Source: Pterois miles (Eukaryota > Chordata > Actinopteri > Perciformes > Scorpaenidae). Taken from it: 64,000 bases of DNA. The translations under genes and the position numbers were made by a program. Every line of letters starts with the position of its first letter. Within the stretch, counting starts at the first letter, position 1. This document shows positions 35,280-46,130 of the stretch, in pieces. The notes under the pieces are model-generated. The model was given only the letters and a program-made list of their open reading frames with translations, searched no databases and was not told where the DNA came from. The stretch lies in contig CAMQGK010000463.1 of NCBI GenBank assembly GCA_947000775.1, positions 5,691,501 through 5,755,500 on the forward strand, given 5' to 3'.

Positions 35280-35411
35280 TACATTTCCTTCTTGGTTGCA
35301 TGCAGCTTTGTAAAAAGTCCTTGCTGCTTTTGTAGCTTAGCTAGCAGCCCCTCAGCTGTCCTCTCCTTCTCATCTCCAGATAGGTTTCTGTATTTTTCTT
35401 CATGTTTTTTT
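35280..35411 (-). pseudogene. hAT transposase segment after the inserted LTR
   Basis: The minus strand gives an uninterrupted frame with KKHEEKYRNLSGDEKE, then AEGLLAKLQKQQGLFTKLH. The K-H-x2-K-Y start and the later LxKQQxxFTK stretch are familiar from hAT transposases of the ZBED/GTF2IRD2-type group, directly following the zinc finger. It is open over all visible codons, which suggests moderate age. It ends in non-coding sequence toward 35,011, consistent with internal deletion of the DDE/hAT dimerisation region. Confidence 0.6.
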
Positions 35412-35905
35412 AAGGCCGTAGAGACAGGCAGGGCTGGACTCAAATGCAAACACAGAGATCAGGTAGTGGCAAAAATCAAGGTCTTTAATACAAGCAAAAG
35501 TCGGTACACAGGAATCCAAAAAAGACAGGAAAACAAATCCAAATCGACAGGCTAAGTCAAAGTCAAAAAACACAGGCAGAGTATCTAGGCACGAGGAATC
35601 AAAAACATGAGGAATGCGAGGACGCTTGTACATGTAGTAACCAAGACAAACTGGCACAGAAGGAAGGGGAGACGCACATTAAATACTAGTGAAGGGAGTG
35701 ATTGACTCTGGACCAGGTGGACACAATCAGGGCGGGGAAAGACAATCGGACTCAGGTGACTGGTGCTGGAAACTGGGTCAGAGGGAGGTGCTCGAACGTG
35801 CAGGTGGGAAAGCATGCAGGCAGGAAGTGAAGTGGTCTGAAACGAGAGGGAGTATTAGAATACAAAATAAAACAGGAAGTGCAAAACAAAAGGCATGCAA
35901 CACAA
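35409..35905 (-). mobile_element. Solo LTR, second copy, inside the hAT transposase frame
   Basis: Colinear with the LTR at 7,601-8,115 in the same orientation. Shared strings include GGGGAGACGCACATTA, ATACTAGTGA, GGTGGACACAATCA, GACAATCGGACTCAGGTGA and CAGGCAGGAAGTGAAGTG. The CTTTAAT (35,483-35,489) and CACATTAAATACTAG (about 35,675-35,690) positions correspond to the poly(A)-like and TATA-like signals. It splits a hAT coding frame between codons for NRH and KKHEEKY, so it is the youngest layer. Its tips have diverged from TGTGA/TCACA and I could not read a target duplication. Confidence 0.75.
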
Positions 35906-36020
35906 GTGACGGTTCAAGTTGTATTCTTTGAGTACAGCCACATGTTTGTTGCAAACTAAACACACACAGCTTTACCGCCAACCTCCGCGAAAAAATACTT
36001 AGCGGTCCATAACTTATTAT
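35906..36020 (-). pseudogene. hAT transposase N-terminal zinc-finger segment
   Basis: On the minus strand this reads YFFAEVGGKAVC, then after one extra base in a GTGTGTGT run CLVCNKHVAVLKEYNLNRH. The C-x2-C followed by spaced histidines fits the BED/hAT-type zinc finger at the start of many vertebrate hAT-derived proteins (GTF2IRD2/ZMYM/SCAND3-like groups are known relatives). Its DNA-binding role is in transposon-end recognition. The frame continues conceptually at 35,411, beyond the inserted LTR. The frameshift and insertion make it non-functional. Confidence 0.6.
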
Positions 36021-36364
36021 AGACATGCCGCCTCAGCAGGTGACACTACTTCAAACATCACTCACCTCAGTTTACATCAATGTCAGTTGTGACCGGAAGA
36101 AGCCCACAAACAATACATGAGCACTTCAAAACAAAAGCTATTGTCTTTAGTGTTTGTTTTATTTTTTAAGCTTCGTAAGGTCAGGCTCCAGTATGCTCTA
36201 TGGACATGGGTTCTGCTCCAAATGGCTCTAAAGAGAGGCATTCACATTTTCACATCAGCCACCGTAGCTCTCCAACACGCTTGACACAAGGGAGAGGCTT
36301 CAATTGGTTGCAATCTCCTCACCTCACTGCTAGATATGCCAGAACCAACACACTGGACATTTAA

Positions 36365-39225
36365 TGGAAAATAGCGATTGGTAAATACTTCAGGTTAGTC
36401 TCTGTCTGGCATCCTACGTGTTCTGATTGCCAGGCACAATGACATCTTCAAAGACTTGCAGACTACAATGTGAATGTTAACACTAGTTTGAAAACTGAGA
36501 TTCAAACAGCATTTTAACAACCTTCTGAAGCTTCTGAGGGTTGATATTTCACCCAATAAATGTTTTCAGTTTACTCAGCATGATGGTGAGTTGTTATTGT
36601 ACAGTTTCATTGAAAAACGCTACTTAATTTCTCCTCCATCTTTTATAGCAGCACAGGGAGTAGCCTTCAGCCATTGCCTGCGGGTCAAAGCTCAACAACT
36701 TTGCACAGTGCAACTCCGCTCCTTGCCACACATACTGTATATCTGCCAAGGACTGTTAAGCATTAACAATAATGGCGGAAGCTTGTGCCAAAACAGTTTT
36801 TCAGTATGTTTTTTTTTCAAGGGTGAACGTACGATTGAAATCATTAGAAAATATTAACATCTAACTGAACTATTACATTTGTATAGCTGTAGAAAATGAG
36901 GTAAAGGAACATCATGCTGAGTCTTTTGGTTTAAATAGCTCTTTGGTGAAATGACAAGGACAAACTTCATTTTGTGAGTCATATGAGCTGAATAGAACAG
37001 AGTGGAAAAACAATCACGTCAGGATGGGTTATAGAAAGAGATGAATTTACTAAAATGAATACACATTACATGTAAATATAAATTACATGTGGGACATGTT
37101 ACTTTATGTGCTGATATCAGTCTCAAATAACCTAAAGGGCATGGTCCAGACAAAGAGAAAAATGCAATGAATAGCACATGCATGCCGTACAATATATTGC
37201 ATTAGCCTACTTTAAAATGTAGTCAACATAAGAAACAAAAATGAATGTTAAAGGCAAGTTTTGGTTCAATTATTTAGCCACACTGTTTCTCAGCTACTTG
37301 CATTTTCCATTTTTAAAAAAGGCCAATGGCTTGTTAACCTCTTTTCATTTGTGGCTATGCAAAGAGGCAACGACAAATGTCCCGATGAGCAGTTCAAGCT
37401 CCTGTCCAGCACGGATATTCTTGCAGCTTTGCACAAGACCACTGAAGCATAACCATAAAATTAAGGTCATTTGTAGGATTCAAATGTATTTCTCACATAC
37501 GCCAAGTAAACTTGTTTTAATACAATACATTATTCATATGATTTCAGTCTGTATTGCTGTTGTGTACTTCACAAATTCATGCAGACAACTGTGCACTTAC
37601 AAATTAATACATTAATTTCCTTTAACTATGTCTAACAATTGATGTATTAGAATATAATAGAAACCTATTTTCATGTCAACGGCACAACTGAACATTTGCT
37701 GCTTGTCTTCGAAGCTATTGTTGATTTTTTTTTTATGATTTGTTGAATTTGTGAAATTAAAAAGGAAAGAACTGTCCTATATTCTGGAAACACACACAGA
37801 ACCATTCACAGTTTGGTCGCAGCCAAGCTAATCCTGGCAAAGCTAAAGCAAATACAAAACAACACTTCTGGGCAGTGTTCCTATCGAGTCAGTAGCCTCA
37901 TCCAAATGCAAGGAACAAGTGATTAGATGAGTGAGCCCAAATTGACTAAAACCTCGCAACAATACGCTAACAGTGACTAACAGTGCAAACAAAAGGGACA
38001 GAATGCCTCAAATAATTAAATCACAGATGTGCTATAAACAAATAATGTTCCCACTGATAAACCAACTGTCTGAAATTGTTTTCTCCATTCTGGCTACTGT
38101 ACAGGTACTATTGTAGTAATTACGGTTTGAGTATTTTGCTTTAGACATATTTATTGGATAACTTTGAATTCATCCTGCCTCCACTTAGTATTGATTATAT
38201 GACCACCGACCCAGTCACAACAAAGACAGGTTGGATTTAACAGTCTGATATTATTAGATCCACTGAAACTAAGAACACTAGCTTTCAGTTCAGCTGTCAA
38301 AGTTAACATGTTACTTATGAAGGTTAGAAACATTTATATTCTTAGTTTTCTTGTTTATTTTTCATATTTATACTATCATATTTATTCATCTTCATGCACC
38401 GTTCTGGGCTGTGTGGGTTTGTTGACCAAGGATTTGAAACAATACCAATAGAGTTTAACTTTATAATGATTACCGGTACTTTGAATAAATAGTTGAAAAA
38501 CCAGTGTATCTGCTACTGATACTGTGTTTTATACCTATAGAACTACATGTCATGATCTTTTGCTTGACATACACATTTTATAGGCATGGAAAGAATTTCC
38601 TACCAACCCTTCCAGGCAGGTATTGTACTTATACAGTATATTCATTTAATGAACTGCTTTAAAACCCCATACAGTGCTTAACGCCACTGGATGCCTCCCT
38701 ACAGTGCTGCTTCACCACAAAATAAGGGATTCAGTGTTTCCTGTTCTTTACTCCTGCAGCTCTTATTCAGATTTTTATTATTAGTATATTGTTCTCAATC
38801 CTCATCTGTGATATGTGATATATAAGAACGAGCATATACTGTAATTAAAAATGCCATTTGCAGTTAAAGGGGGGGGGGGGACTTAAAAAGAGGACCTATT
38901 ATGCCTTTGTGCATTTTTCAACAGCACACAGAAAGAGCACATACAGAGGCGCATTCTTGGCAGTGAAGGAAAACCTTATATAGAGGACTTGCTGAGGAAG
39001 CACCTGGCTCTTATTGCATCATACGGACTAGAAAAATATTTCACAATGGGCCCCTGGAGCAGTTCCTTTGTGACTTCCACTGCACGGTGGTCATTTCCGA
39101 TGCCTACCTGCTTTTATCGCCAACTAGTGCGTGTACATTATGTATAGACTGCTGTGTACAGGCTTTGGGAGACAGTGTCAATAGGCTTAATGTCTTCACC
39201 TTTATTTGTGTTCATTTGTGTCTTC
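36365..39225. other. Unannotated DNA, about 2.9 kb
   Basis: No recognised repeat or gene. A G12 run is at about 38,869-38,880. The 124-codon frame at 37,241-37,615 shows no domain. Confidence 0.4.
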
Positions 39226-39301
39226 AGCAGCCCTGCAATGGACTGGTGACCTGTCCAGAGCGTACAAACGGGATAAGTGGTTGCAGATGGATGTATGGAT
39301 A
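39226..39301 (+). mobile_element. Family T SINE 3' fragment
   Basis: CCCTGCAATGGACTGGTGAC then CTGTCCAGAGCGTAC, followed by GGGATAAGTGGTTGCAGATG and GATGTATGGAT, is the plus-strand 3' portion of the T SINE with its Rex3-like GATG tail. The head and most of the body are missing, so the copy is strongly 5'-truncated. Confidence 0.7.
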
Positions 39302-39469
39302 GTGTCTTCAGCTTCAGTTCATGCACTGTAGAATCAGCTCAGCTGCGAGGAAAAACATATTGGCATTGGACATTTCTGAAAACCAGGGATATGTTCAATG
39401 TCAACATTTTTGCATTCGGACAGAGAAAGTGACGTAGTTTAAAGAGCAAATAGATATACACAGCATGGG
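39302..39469. other. Short spacer
   Basis: No recognised feature. Confidence 0.4.
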
Positions 39470-39740
39470 TGGGAGGGGAGGGGAGGTGGATGGGTCCAAC
39501 AAATATAAGGCTTTCATCCAGGAGACCGCCATTCGTGTGCTGGGCGCCACGTCACAATCAGCTGTTTGCTCGTGTCCCCTGTTCACACTGTCAGTGTCAT
39601 TTTCACTCTACAAACGTAACAGTTTTAAGCACAACCGTGTCTTTTTTTTTTCATAGACCTAACTATAGTTGTATTGTACCCTTGTTAGGGTTATGTTACG
39701 TTGTTGTTGTTACATTACTATTTGAACATTACTATTGAGT
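39470..39740 (+). repeat. Family K repeat, copy
   Basis: Carries GGTGGATGGGTCCAACAAA, CATCCAGGAGACCGCCATTC, GTGTCCCCTGTTCACACTGT and AGTTTTAAGCACAACCGTGT in the order seen at 22,985-23,240 and 43,370-43,480. The 63- and 89-codon frames over it are shadows. Confidence 0.5.
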
Positions 39741-40125
39741 TTGCATTTCTGCGGGCGTGATGCGAAGCTGATATGATGTATTTATGAAACATATTTTTGG
39801 TGACCATCCAACATGTCTGTGGTTTGCAGAAATGTCTGATGCCAATAACTTTTCTGGTGACTGAGTTAGTAGAATGTGAACAATAAACAGTGAATTTATA
39901 TTTTTGGTTCTTCTGTTAAATTTATAGCATCACATGCTTACTGAATGGTACATTTCCTGATTTGGAGCTGCAAACATTGTAAAGGAACATTCTGTGAAAT
40001 GTAAAGAAAAGGACAGCCTTGCTGTCTAAAACCATATATACCAGATATAGGGACCTGATTTTCAGTCTATCCACTTTCTGCCTGGGCTTAACAAAGAGGC
40101 TCAGACATCCTTTCCCCAAGCCACA
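39741..40125. other. Unannotated DNA
   Basis: No recognised gene or repeat. Confidence 0.4.
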
Positions 40126-40200
40126 ACCTCCTCGTGGGGGATCCCGAGGTGTTCCCAGGTCAGGTGGGATATGTAAATCCTCTAATGTGCTTTGGGTATT
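40126..40200 (-). mobile_element. Rex3/RTE-type LINE fragment
   Basis: CTCGTGGGGGATCCCGAGGT then GTTCCCAGGTCAGGTGGGAT parallels 62,866-62,905 (CTGGGGGATCCCGAGGCGTT, CCCAGGCCAG), which encodes part of the C-terminal end of the Rex3 frame on the minus strand. Only about 75 bp are present, directly before an A-rich block. Confidence 0.55.
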
Positions 40201-40247
40201 ACTCTTGATATGAATAAAAGATCAGAAATTAAAAACAAACAGCTTAG

Positions 40248-40265
40248 AAAAAAAAAAAAAAATTA

Positions 40266-40313
<48 letters not shown>

Positions 40314-40344
40314 AAATAAAAAAAGAAAAATTTAAAAAAAAATA
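40248..40344. repeat. A-rich low-complexity block
   Basis: Almost pure A over about 100 bases with a few T and one G, longer than ordinary poly-A tails in the window. It is not attached to a recognisable retroposon in the expected polarity. Such tracts are error-prone in assemblies. Confidence 0.85.
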
Positions 40345-43149
40345 TAAGGTTCCCTTATAGCATTGGGTTTAAATCTGACATAATGCCAAATAGGTACTCT
40401 GGCTTTTTGCTTCGACACCAAAACCTCTGCCATCGTCTTGTCTGTCAACTCTCTTGTTGTAAAATATTTTACATGTTTAGTAAAATAACATGAACATACA
40501 GTATGATATGCTGAACTATGCCACGGTTACCAGCATTCCCGTATATGCATTTTGCTAATGCTCAGTTACAAAAACTTCTTTAGGGAGTGTGTAGGTTTTC
40601 AGTGTTTTGGTCAAGGACACGCTGCTCTTTGTGGACATACATGGACTGCCACAGAGATCGCACCTGTGACCTGCTATTTATGGGACAATCTCTCAAATCA
40701 ACATCACACTGTTATGTGAGCAGAATTTATTTACAGCACTGCTAATATCACTTATCAGCAGCAATGTCCACCTCACATTAAAAAAGGCCAATGAGCACAA
40801 ACATGTTTAAAAATAAAAAGCAATCTGAGAAAAAATAAACAATGTGAATATTGAAAATAAAACAAAACTCTGGATTTTCATTGCACAAACAAACACTCAG
40901 GACTGAATTATTCATTTATTTTTGATAATGTAACTATTTATTTGTTGACCTGTTTTCCACTCCAGATGGGGTTCTGTTGTATATAATCAATTTACACACT
41001 GGTCCATTAAAGCATTAATTCAGTGTATAAACAAAAACATTTGTGGCACATCCACAGAAATGTAACTTATTCCCACTATGCTGTCTTGCTTTCTGATAAC
41101 GCAGTGCACGCAATGAGTGCATACTCTCTTTAAATTGCATTATGATCGACAAATGAAGCCAAAAGATTAAAAACATTGCCTCTACCAAAGAAGATAGGCT
41201 ATTTACTTAAACCATGCTATATAATAGCCTATTGCAGACCTAGAGGAGATTAGTAGGAGACAGATATTTCAAAGGCTTTGTGCGCTGATATCTACAAATA
41301 AGCAAAGAAAGAAGCTGTCTAAGCAATGCAATACAAGTATTAGTCAGACCCAGCTCATGCCCACATGCTTGGCCCTCGGCAGAACAGCATCACTGGTTGT
41401 TGTCTGCTTAATTTTCCTCTGAGAGATTATTTGCACTCGCTTTGAGACCCAAACAAATGCTGGAATGCTCCAAGAGAGTGTGTCACTAAGAGGGTAAATA
41501 AATAAATTGGGGAAAATCTTGACAGGTTATTACACCATGTGGGTTAAGAAGGAGGAAGCTCCAGTAATCCATTATTTAAAGTTTGTTTTGGACTTCAAAT
41601 TAACTGCTTTGAGAAGAAAGTCATTGCTTACAAGATTAAGAGAGTACAGGCAGAGCGGGCCATTTTTAAACTAAAGCAACTTAAGAATACATCATGAATT
41701 TTATATGTAGTCATTTTTGCAGTACTATTACTTGTAGTTTCCTGAAGTGCTGCTCTTTTGTACCATTTCTCTTTTACTCTATCCTATGAAGCACATTTCT
41801 AAAGAACGTTTAATCTGCAGCACAATGTTATTATCATTATTATATCATTATTGTTGAAAAGATCAAACACAATGCAAAGACAAAATAAGAGGAAAAAATG
41901 ACATGAAATGAGCAGAGAGAAGTGATCAAAAATGAGTAAAGACGAGGGAGAACAACAGATATTTTCACTGCCTAAATGACAAATGACCCGCACTTCTAAC
42001 GTGAAAGAGCTGGTGAGAGCTTTTGCAATTCATTCGTTGAAATCCCCCATCCTTTTTTTTGTAGAAAACTCCAAATGCTTGACAAAGCACAAAGTAATGT
42101 TTGTCTGCGTACTTGAAATCACTGAAACATGCTTGAATGCTGATGTGGTTATTTTCATCGCTGTGAAACCCATGAATTATGAATAAAAAGTGATGAAACC
42201 TAAAGTAACTGTCAGCTCCCCTGAGTCCAAATCTGTAAACGGCAACATAATGTACGGGTATGGGATGGAGACAACGGGTGGACGAGTGTGTCTGTTGTAG
42301 TACACACCTACACCTGCACTGGTCACAGCCAGAGAAAAACACAAACACTGTTATCTCTCGAATTTAATCCTCAGAAACAAGTATCATCTACTTCCATTTG
42401 ACATCATTTTGCAGACACTCAGCAACAGCAGTATTTTTAAAGTGGGATTTATTCCATTTTGGTTGCACATCCAATGTGCAGGGTGTGTTTACTAGACTTC
42501 CCAGTGCACAAATATCAATCAAGTTCAAACAAACATGAACCACAACACACTAAACACGCTGGTTTGTACCTGTTAGTAACTTCATTTTTTAACACAGTTG
42601 TCTATTTTAGTAGAAATCTTAAAAAGCAACTCTGTATTTATGCTGCCACAGCGTTAAGAAGCAATCACCTACCAACCCTTTGTTTGTATAGGAACCATAA
42701 TAATGCAGCTGTTGTCTGTTGTGTTTATTTCAGTGCTCTCAGAACAGCAATCGTGTCTCCTAAGAGCTACACTGATATGTAACTAAATGCAGCATCGCTT
42801 TAGATTCACTGGACAGTGTCAGGGCAGAAAGTAGTGTGACATTCACATCACACAGCAAAAATAATAGTGTCAAGGTCAGGGTGGTGGATGGGTGTGCAAT
42901 CCACTTGACTCTGACACCGGAGGCCCTGGTTCACATTATACTTCCTTGTGGTAGTCAGTGCTGACTTAAAATTGTAACCCTCAAAATGCTATTTTCCCTG
43001 CGTTTACCAAATGGTAGAAGCAGCCTGGCATTAGCCATAGCTTGACCATACTTGTGTTGTCATGACCATTATTATTTTCTTACCCTGACAAAGTACTTAC
43101 CTCTTAAAACTCTCATCCAGCCAGTATTACATTTACCTCAAGCTAAATC
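40345..43149. other. Unannotated DNA, about 2.8 kb
   Basis: No recognised gene or repeat. The longest frame (127 codons, minus, 41,965-42,348) has no recognisable domain. Confidence 0.4.
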
Positions 43150-43600
43150 AGCCCATTCTCATTCCCAGGACATCATATACTGTACCGAGGCTTCGTCATG
43201 GCCATCAATGCTTGAAACCACTGGCACCCTTTAGCGCCTGTATGAGACACGCCGGGCTTTACATTAACTTCAATGTAAACCCATCCACAGCAACAGTGAA
43301 CACTAAGGGAAAGTGTGCTGGGAGTGATTGTGGTGACAGAGTTTCAAGAGTGAAAAGTGAGCAGGTGGGACTTGAGGTGGATGGACCCTTCGTGTCCTGT
43401 CCGTTGAGTTTCACATTCACATTGCAACCGGCTGTAAAGGAAACATAATTTTAAGCTCCACTGTGTTGTTTTTTTCCCAAACCTATACAGGTGGTTTTAT
43501 TGCCTAAACCTAAAGTGATGCCAAGGACCATGACGAAGTAGCTGTATGTGATGAGCTGGGATGAGAACATGTTGGCCAAATAGTTGCACGTGAAGGAAAT
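43150..43600 (+). repeat. Family K repeat, longest copy
   Basis: Covers both the section seen at 2,835-3,190 (CTCATTCCCAGGACATCATA, GCGCCTGTATGAGACACGCC, TCAATGTAAACCCATCC) and that at 39.5-39.7 kb (GTGTCCTGTCCGTTGAGTTT, TTTAAGCTCCACTGTGTTG), then CCTAAACCTAAAGTGATGCC. It is therefore the best guide to the family's full order. It is non-coding. Confidence 0.55.
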
Positions 43601-43869
43601 TTTTGTTAGGGGATATTTTGTTATTTTATTAATTGTTTAATGCATTTTTTAGTTGTCTATGTTTATTGTTTTCAAACACTAGTTTCCCAAAATTACTTGT
43701 CCTCCAGTGCAACGAGTAGGGCAACTTTTTTACCTTTCTTGTAAATACTGTATGTCAAGATGATTGATACTTAACACTTAAATTTCATACAGAGATTGGC
43801 TGTACCCAGATGATGTAGCCGACTGATGTGGAGGATCCTCTGGCTTTTTATCTAGTGCCACTAGCAGGT
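43601..43869. other. Short unannotated spacer
   Basis: No recognised feature. Confidence 0.4.
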
Positions 43870-44055
43870 CAAAGTTCAATCTCAATCTCAATCTTTATTT
43901 AGTGTTCATTATACAATGTTAGCGTGCTAATATACTAAACAGTAAGATGGTGAACATGGCAAACAACCTTCTGTACCATCAGTATGTTAGCATTTGGCTC
44001 AAAGCACCGCTGTACTACTAGAATGGTTGTAGACTCTTAGTCTTGTTTAATTTCA
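43870..44055 (+). repeat. Family N repeat, copy 3
   Basis: Contains TCAATCTCAATCTCAATCTT (a six-base tandem), ATGTTAGCGTGCTAATATAC, AAGATGGTGAACATGGCAAA, AGTATGTTAGCATTTGGCTC and GGTTGTAGACTCTTAGTCTT, matching 3,825-4,020 and 6,079-6,130 in the same orientation. Confidence 0.55.
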
Positions 44056-44835
44056 ATTTACCCCAATGTTTTAACACCTAAATATAATATCTAATATCTA
44101 TGTTTAATAATGTTGTATGTGCATGTGGGCTATTTCTAAAACCCATGTTACATGTTTTCAGACTGTAGAATACTCTTGTGGCTAATTATTTCAATATAAT
44201 TTTCAGATGCAGAACGGTATGCTGCTGCTGGATAGTTATTTTTCTTATTTTTTTTTTTTAAACTTGTGTCCTTGTCCACTCTTCTTTGAGTAAATATTTT
44301 GCATTAGCCTGCTGGCTGTAACATGTTTCATGGAGTTTTGTACTCGTCAAGGTACATTTTAACAGACAAGCATACGGGTTTTACCAAAAACAGAATAAGA
44401 AAAATGGTCCTACATCGCAGTGAAATGAAAAAAAAAAAGTTTGTATTTGTATGTTTTTATGCCTTGAGTCATGAGTTACAAAGCTATATAAAACACAAAC
44501 AAGCTCGAGTTCCTCCTGACTAAAATGACAGCGATCATGTCTCACTGTTTGCAGCAATACTGACAGACACATCCACTGCTGACAGATCCACTGCTGTCAT
44601 CTTAAATTCTTTAAGTCACTTTATATCTTGTGATTTCTTTTGAGGGCAGCATAAAAATAATAATTTCTACAGCACATATCAGTGGAATGCTCAGTCTGCC
44701 ACTGGAGGTGTGTTAGTATTCATTTACATATTGATATTATTATTAATGACTGACATTCATGACTGGCTGACAGTACCAATCCATGCTGCAGAATGGTAAA
44801 GGACAGTGGCATTGAAGGGGACTGTGCCCTGGTTT
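44056..44835. other. Unannotated DNA
   Basis: No recognised gene or repeat. Confidence 0.4.
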
Positions 44836-45193
44836 TTACAGGTACAGTGTGTAGGATTTGGCGACATCTAGTGGCGTAGTTACATAATGCAACCAACTAA
44901 GTACCCCTCTGCTCACTCGTCCCTTTCCAAGACTGCTGAACTCTGGTGGGTCAGGTGACGTACAAAATGTGTAAGGCTCTGTCTAGAGCCAGTGTTTGGT
45001 TTGTCTGTCCTGGGCTACTGTAGAAACACAGTAGAGCAACATAGTGGACTCTGTGAAGAGGACCAGCTCCCTATGTAGATATAAAGGACTCATCCTAAGC
45101 TAATGAAAACACTTCTTTTTTTCAGGTAACTATACACTTTATATTCCATTTCTGCTAACGGATCCACCAAAATGATACACACTGGCCCTTTAA
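44836..45193 (-). mobile_element. Family M MITE, copy 2, uninterrupted
   Basis: About 358 bp with inverted tips: TTACAGGTACAGTGTGTAGG at the left and, at the right, ACACACTGGCCCTTTAA, whose complement is TTAAAGGGCCAGTGTGT. The interior, reversed, aligns with both halves of the copy split at 34,678-36,364 (TAGAAACACAGTAGAGCAAC, GAAGAGGACCAGCTCCCTAT, ATATTCCATTTCTGC). There is no coding sequence. The terminal type TTAAAGG..CAGTGTGTA suits a TTAA- or TA-targeting non-autonomous DNA element; the superfamily is not decided. Confidence 0.75.
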
Positions 45194-45502
45194 GTGAAGA
45201 AAAAAACTACTAATTGGACAAAATAAATAATTTTGGGTAAGATCAGAGAGGGTTTAAGAACAATAAAGCTGGCTCTAGTCTGTCTTTTTAATATTCTACC
45301 CCCTCATGTATGTAAATAGGGGTGGACACTCCTTTTCTGTTATAACTTCTTTTCAGCAGTGCCTTGTTTGTACAACAAATGTTGTAGCACAATTAGTCAA
45401 CCACAACACAATATTTCAATTCCTGGAAATGTATTATTGGTGTCAGAGTGCTGGCCCTCCCTATAGGAATTATCATGGGCCCTATGTTTTCTATTTCCAA
45501 AG
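45194..45502. other. Unannotated DNA before the candidate exon
   Basis: No recognised repeat. A pyrimidine-rich CTATGTTTTCTATTTCC lies directly before the candidate exon's acceptor. Confidence 0.4.
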
Positions 45503-45584
45503 CATCAGGCGTAAGTTCAGCAGGCCAGATGAAGACAGAGCAGCCAGATACAATCTCCTGGAGGTGGAGCAGCAGATCATGTAG
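45503..45584 (+). CDS. Candidate terminal coding exon, unidentified protein
   Basis: After TTTTCTATTTCCAAAG (acceptor; an alternative AG is at 45,507-45,508) an open frame reads RRKFSRPDEDRAARYNLLEV then EQQIM and a TAG stop. The charged, helix-like composition looks protein-like and the frame breaks off exactly at a stop. A canonical AATAAA lies 74 bases after the stop (45,658-45,663), which would give a short 3' UTR. It needs one base to complete its first codon, so it does not splice directly in phase with the candidate exon at 19,678-19,757. I cannot name the family. Chance is possible; conservation of frame in another fish would decide. Confidence 0.3.
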
Positions 45585-46130
45585 GAATGATTATTTCAGG
45601 AAGTAGATATTTTATACTCTATCTGACTTTGTTTGTAGAATATTGAAATTGTGTCAGAATAAAATTGCATAGTGTTCTTCGGTCGTGCAGTATAACCATA
45701 TCATTTAGATTAACATACATGTAGCTATTATGGTGGATAGAAATTAATCATTTCAGAAAGTGGACGAGGTGTATATAAGCATAGGTTTTGGGTGGGTGAT
45801 ACACTGAATCAAACCATGAACAATAAATCACACTGACATACTGTGGGCAGAGTAATAGCCTAAAGGCAACTCTGTTGTTTTTCACTTGATCAGCAAGATT
45901 GAGATAAGATACAAATATACAGGAGAAATGTGTGCATAAAGGTATGGGAGAGAATGACATAATTATTAGTCACTGTGAAATTCAGCGAGACATCAGCGGA
46001 CTTTTGGTGTTTTCATTTTTTCAGCACATTTTGCACAACACAAGACATGAGCTGCTTACATTCAGTGTTGAAATTCATTTTAAGCGATTCCATTCACAGT
46101 GGAAAAGTCATTCCTGTCATAGCAGTTATA
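45585..46130. other. Possible 3' UTR and unannotated spacer
   Basis: It starts with the AATAAA at 45,658 described for the candidate exon. The rest is AT-rich without recognised features. The last two bases TA (46,129-46,130) are the target duplication of the next element. Confidence 0.3.

Larger units (their letters stand above)
34999..36225 (-). mobile_element. hAT transposon remnant inside family M MITE
   Basis: The left terminus CAGGGGTGGGCAA (34,999-35,011) is a classic hAT-type end. The 8 bases outside it, CTCTACGC (34,991-34,998), compare with CTCTAAAG (36,226-36,233) at the other side, matching in five of eight positions, as expected for a decayed 8-bp hAT target duplication with the preferred CTCTAGAG-like core. 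The right terminal repeat is not clear. Two coding pieces of a transposase survive on the minus strand, and a solo LTR separates them. Most of the catalytic region is missing, so the copy is internally deleted as well as interrupted. Confidence 0.7.
34678..36364 (+). mobile_element. Family M MITE, copy 1, split by a hAT element
   Basis: The left half starts TTAAAGGACCAGTACGTAAC (34,678) and runs through AGAAATGGAATATAATATTA, GGGAGCGGGTGCTCTTCACA and CATGTTTCTACAGTA (to about 34,877). The right half starts at the CTCTAAAGAGAGGC motif (36,226) and runs through CCACCGTAGCTCTCCAACAC and AATTGGTTGCAATCTCCTCA to ACACTGGACATTTAA (36,364). The two halves match, in order, the uninterrupted but reversed copy at 44,836-45,193, and the tips are inverted repeats. 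The break falls at CTCTA on both sides (34,991 and 36,226). About 100 bp at 34,878-34,980 have no match in the other copy. Confidence 0.75.

Noticed and set aside
41965..42348. 127-codon minus-strand frame
   Set aside because: No recognisable domain, no repeat match and no splice context; compatible with chance.
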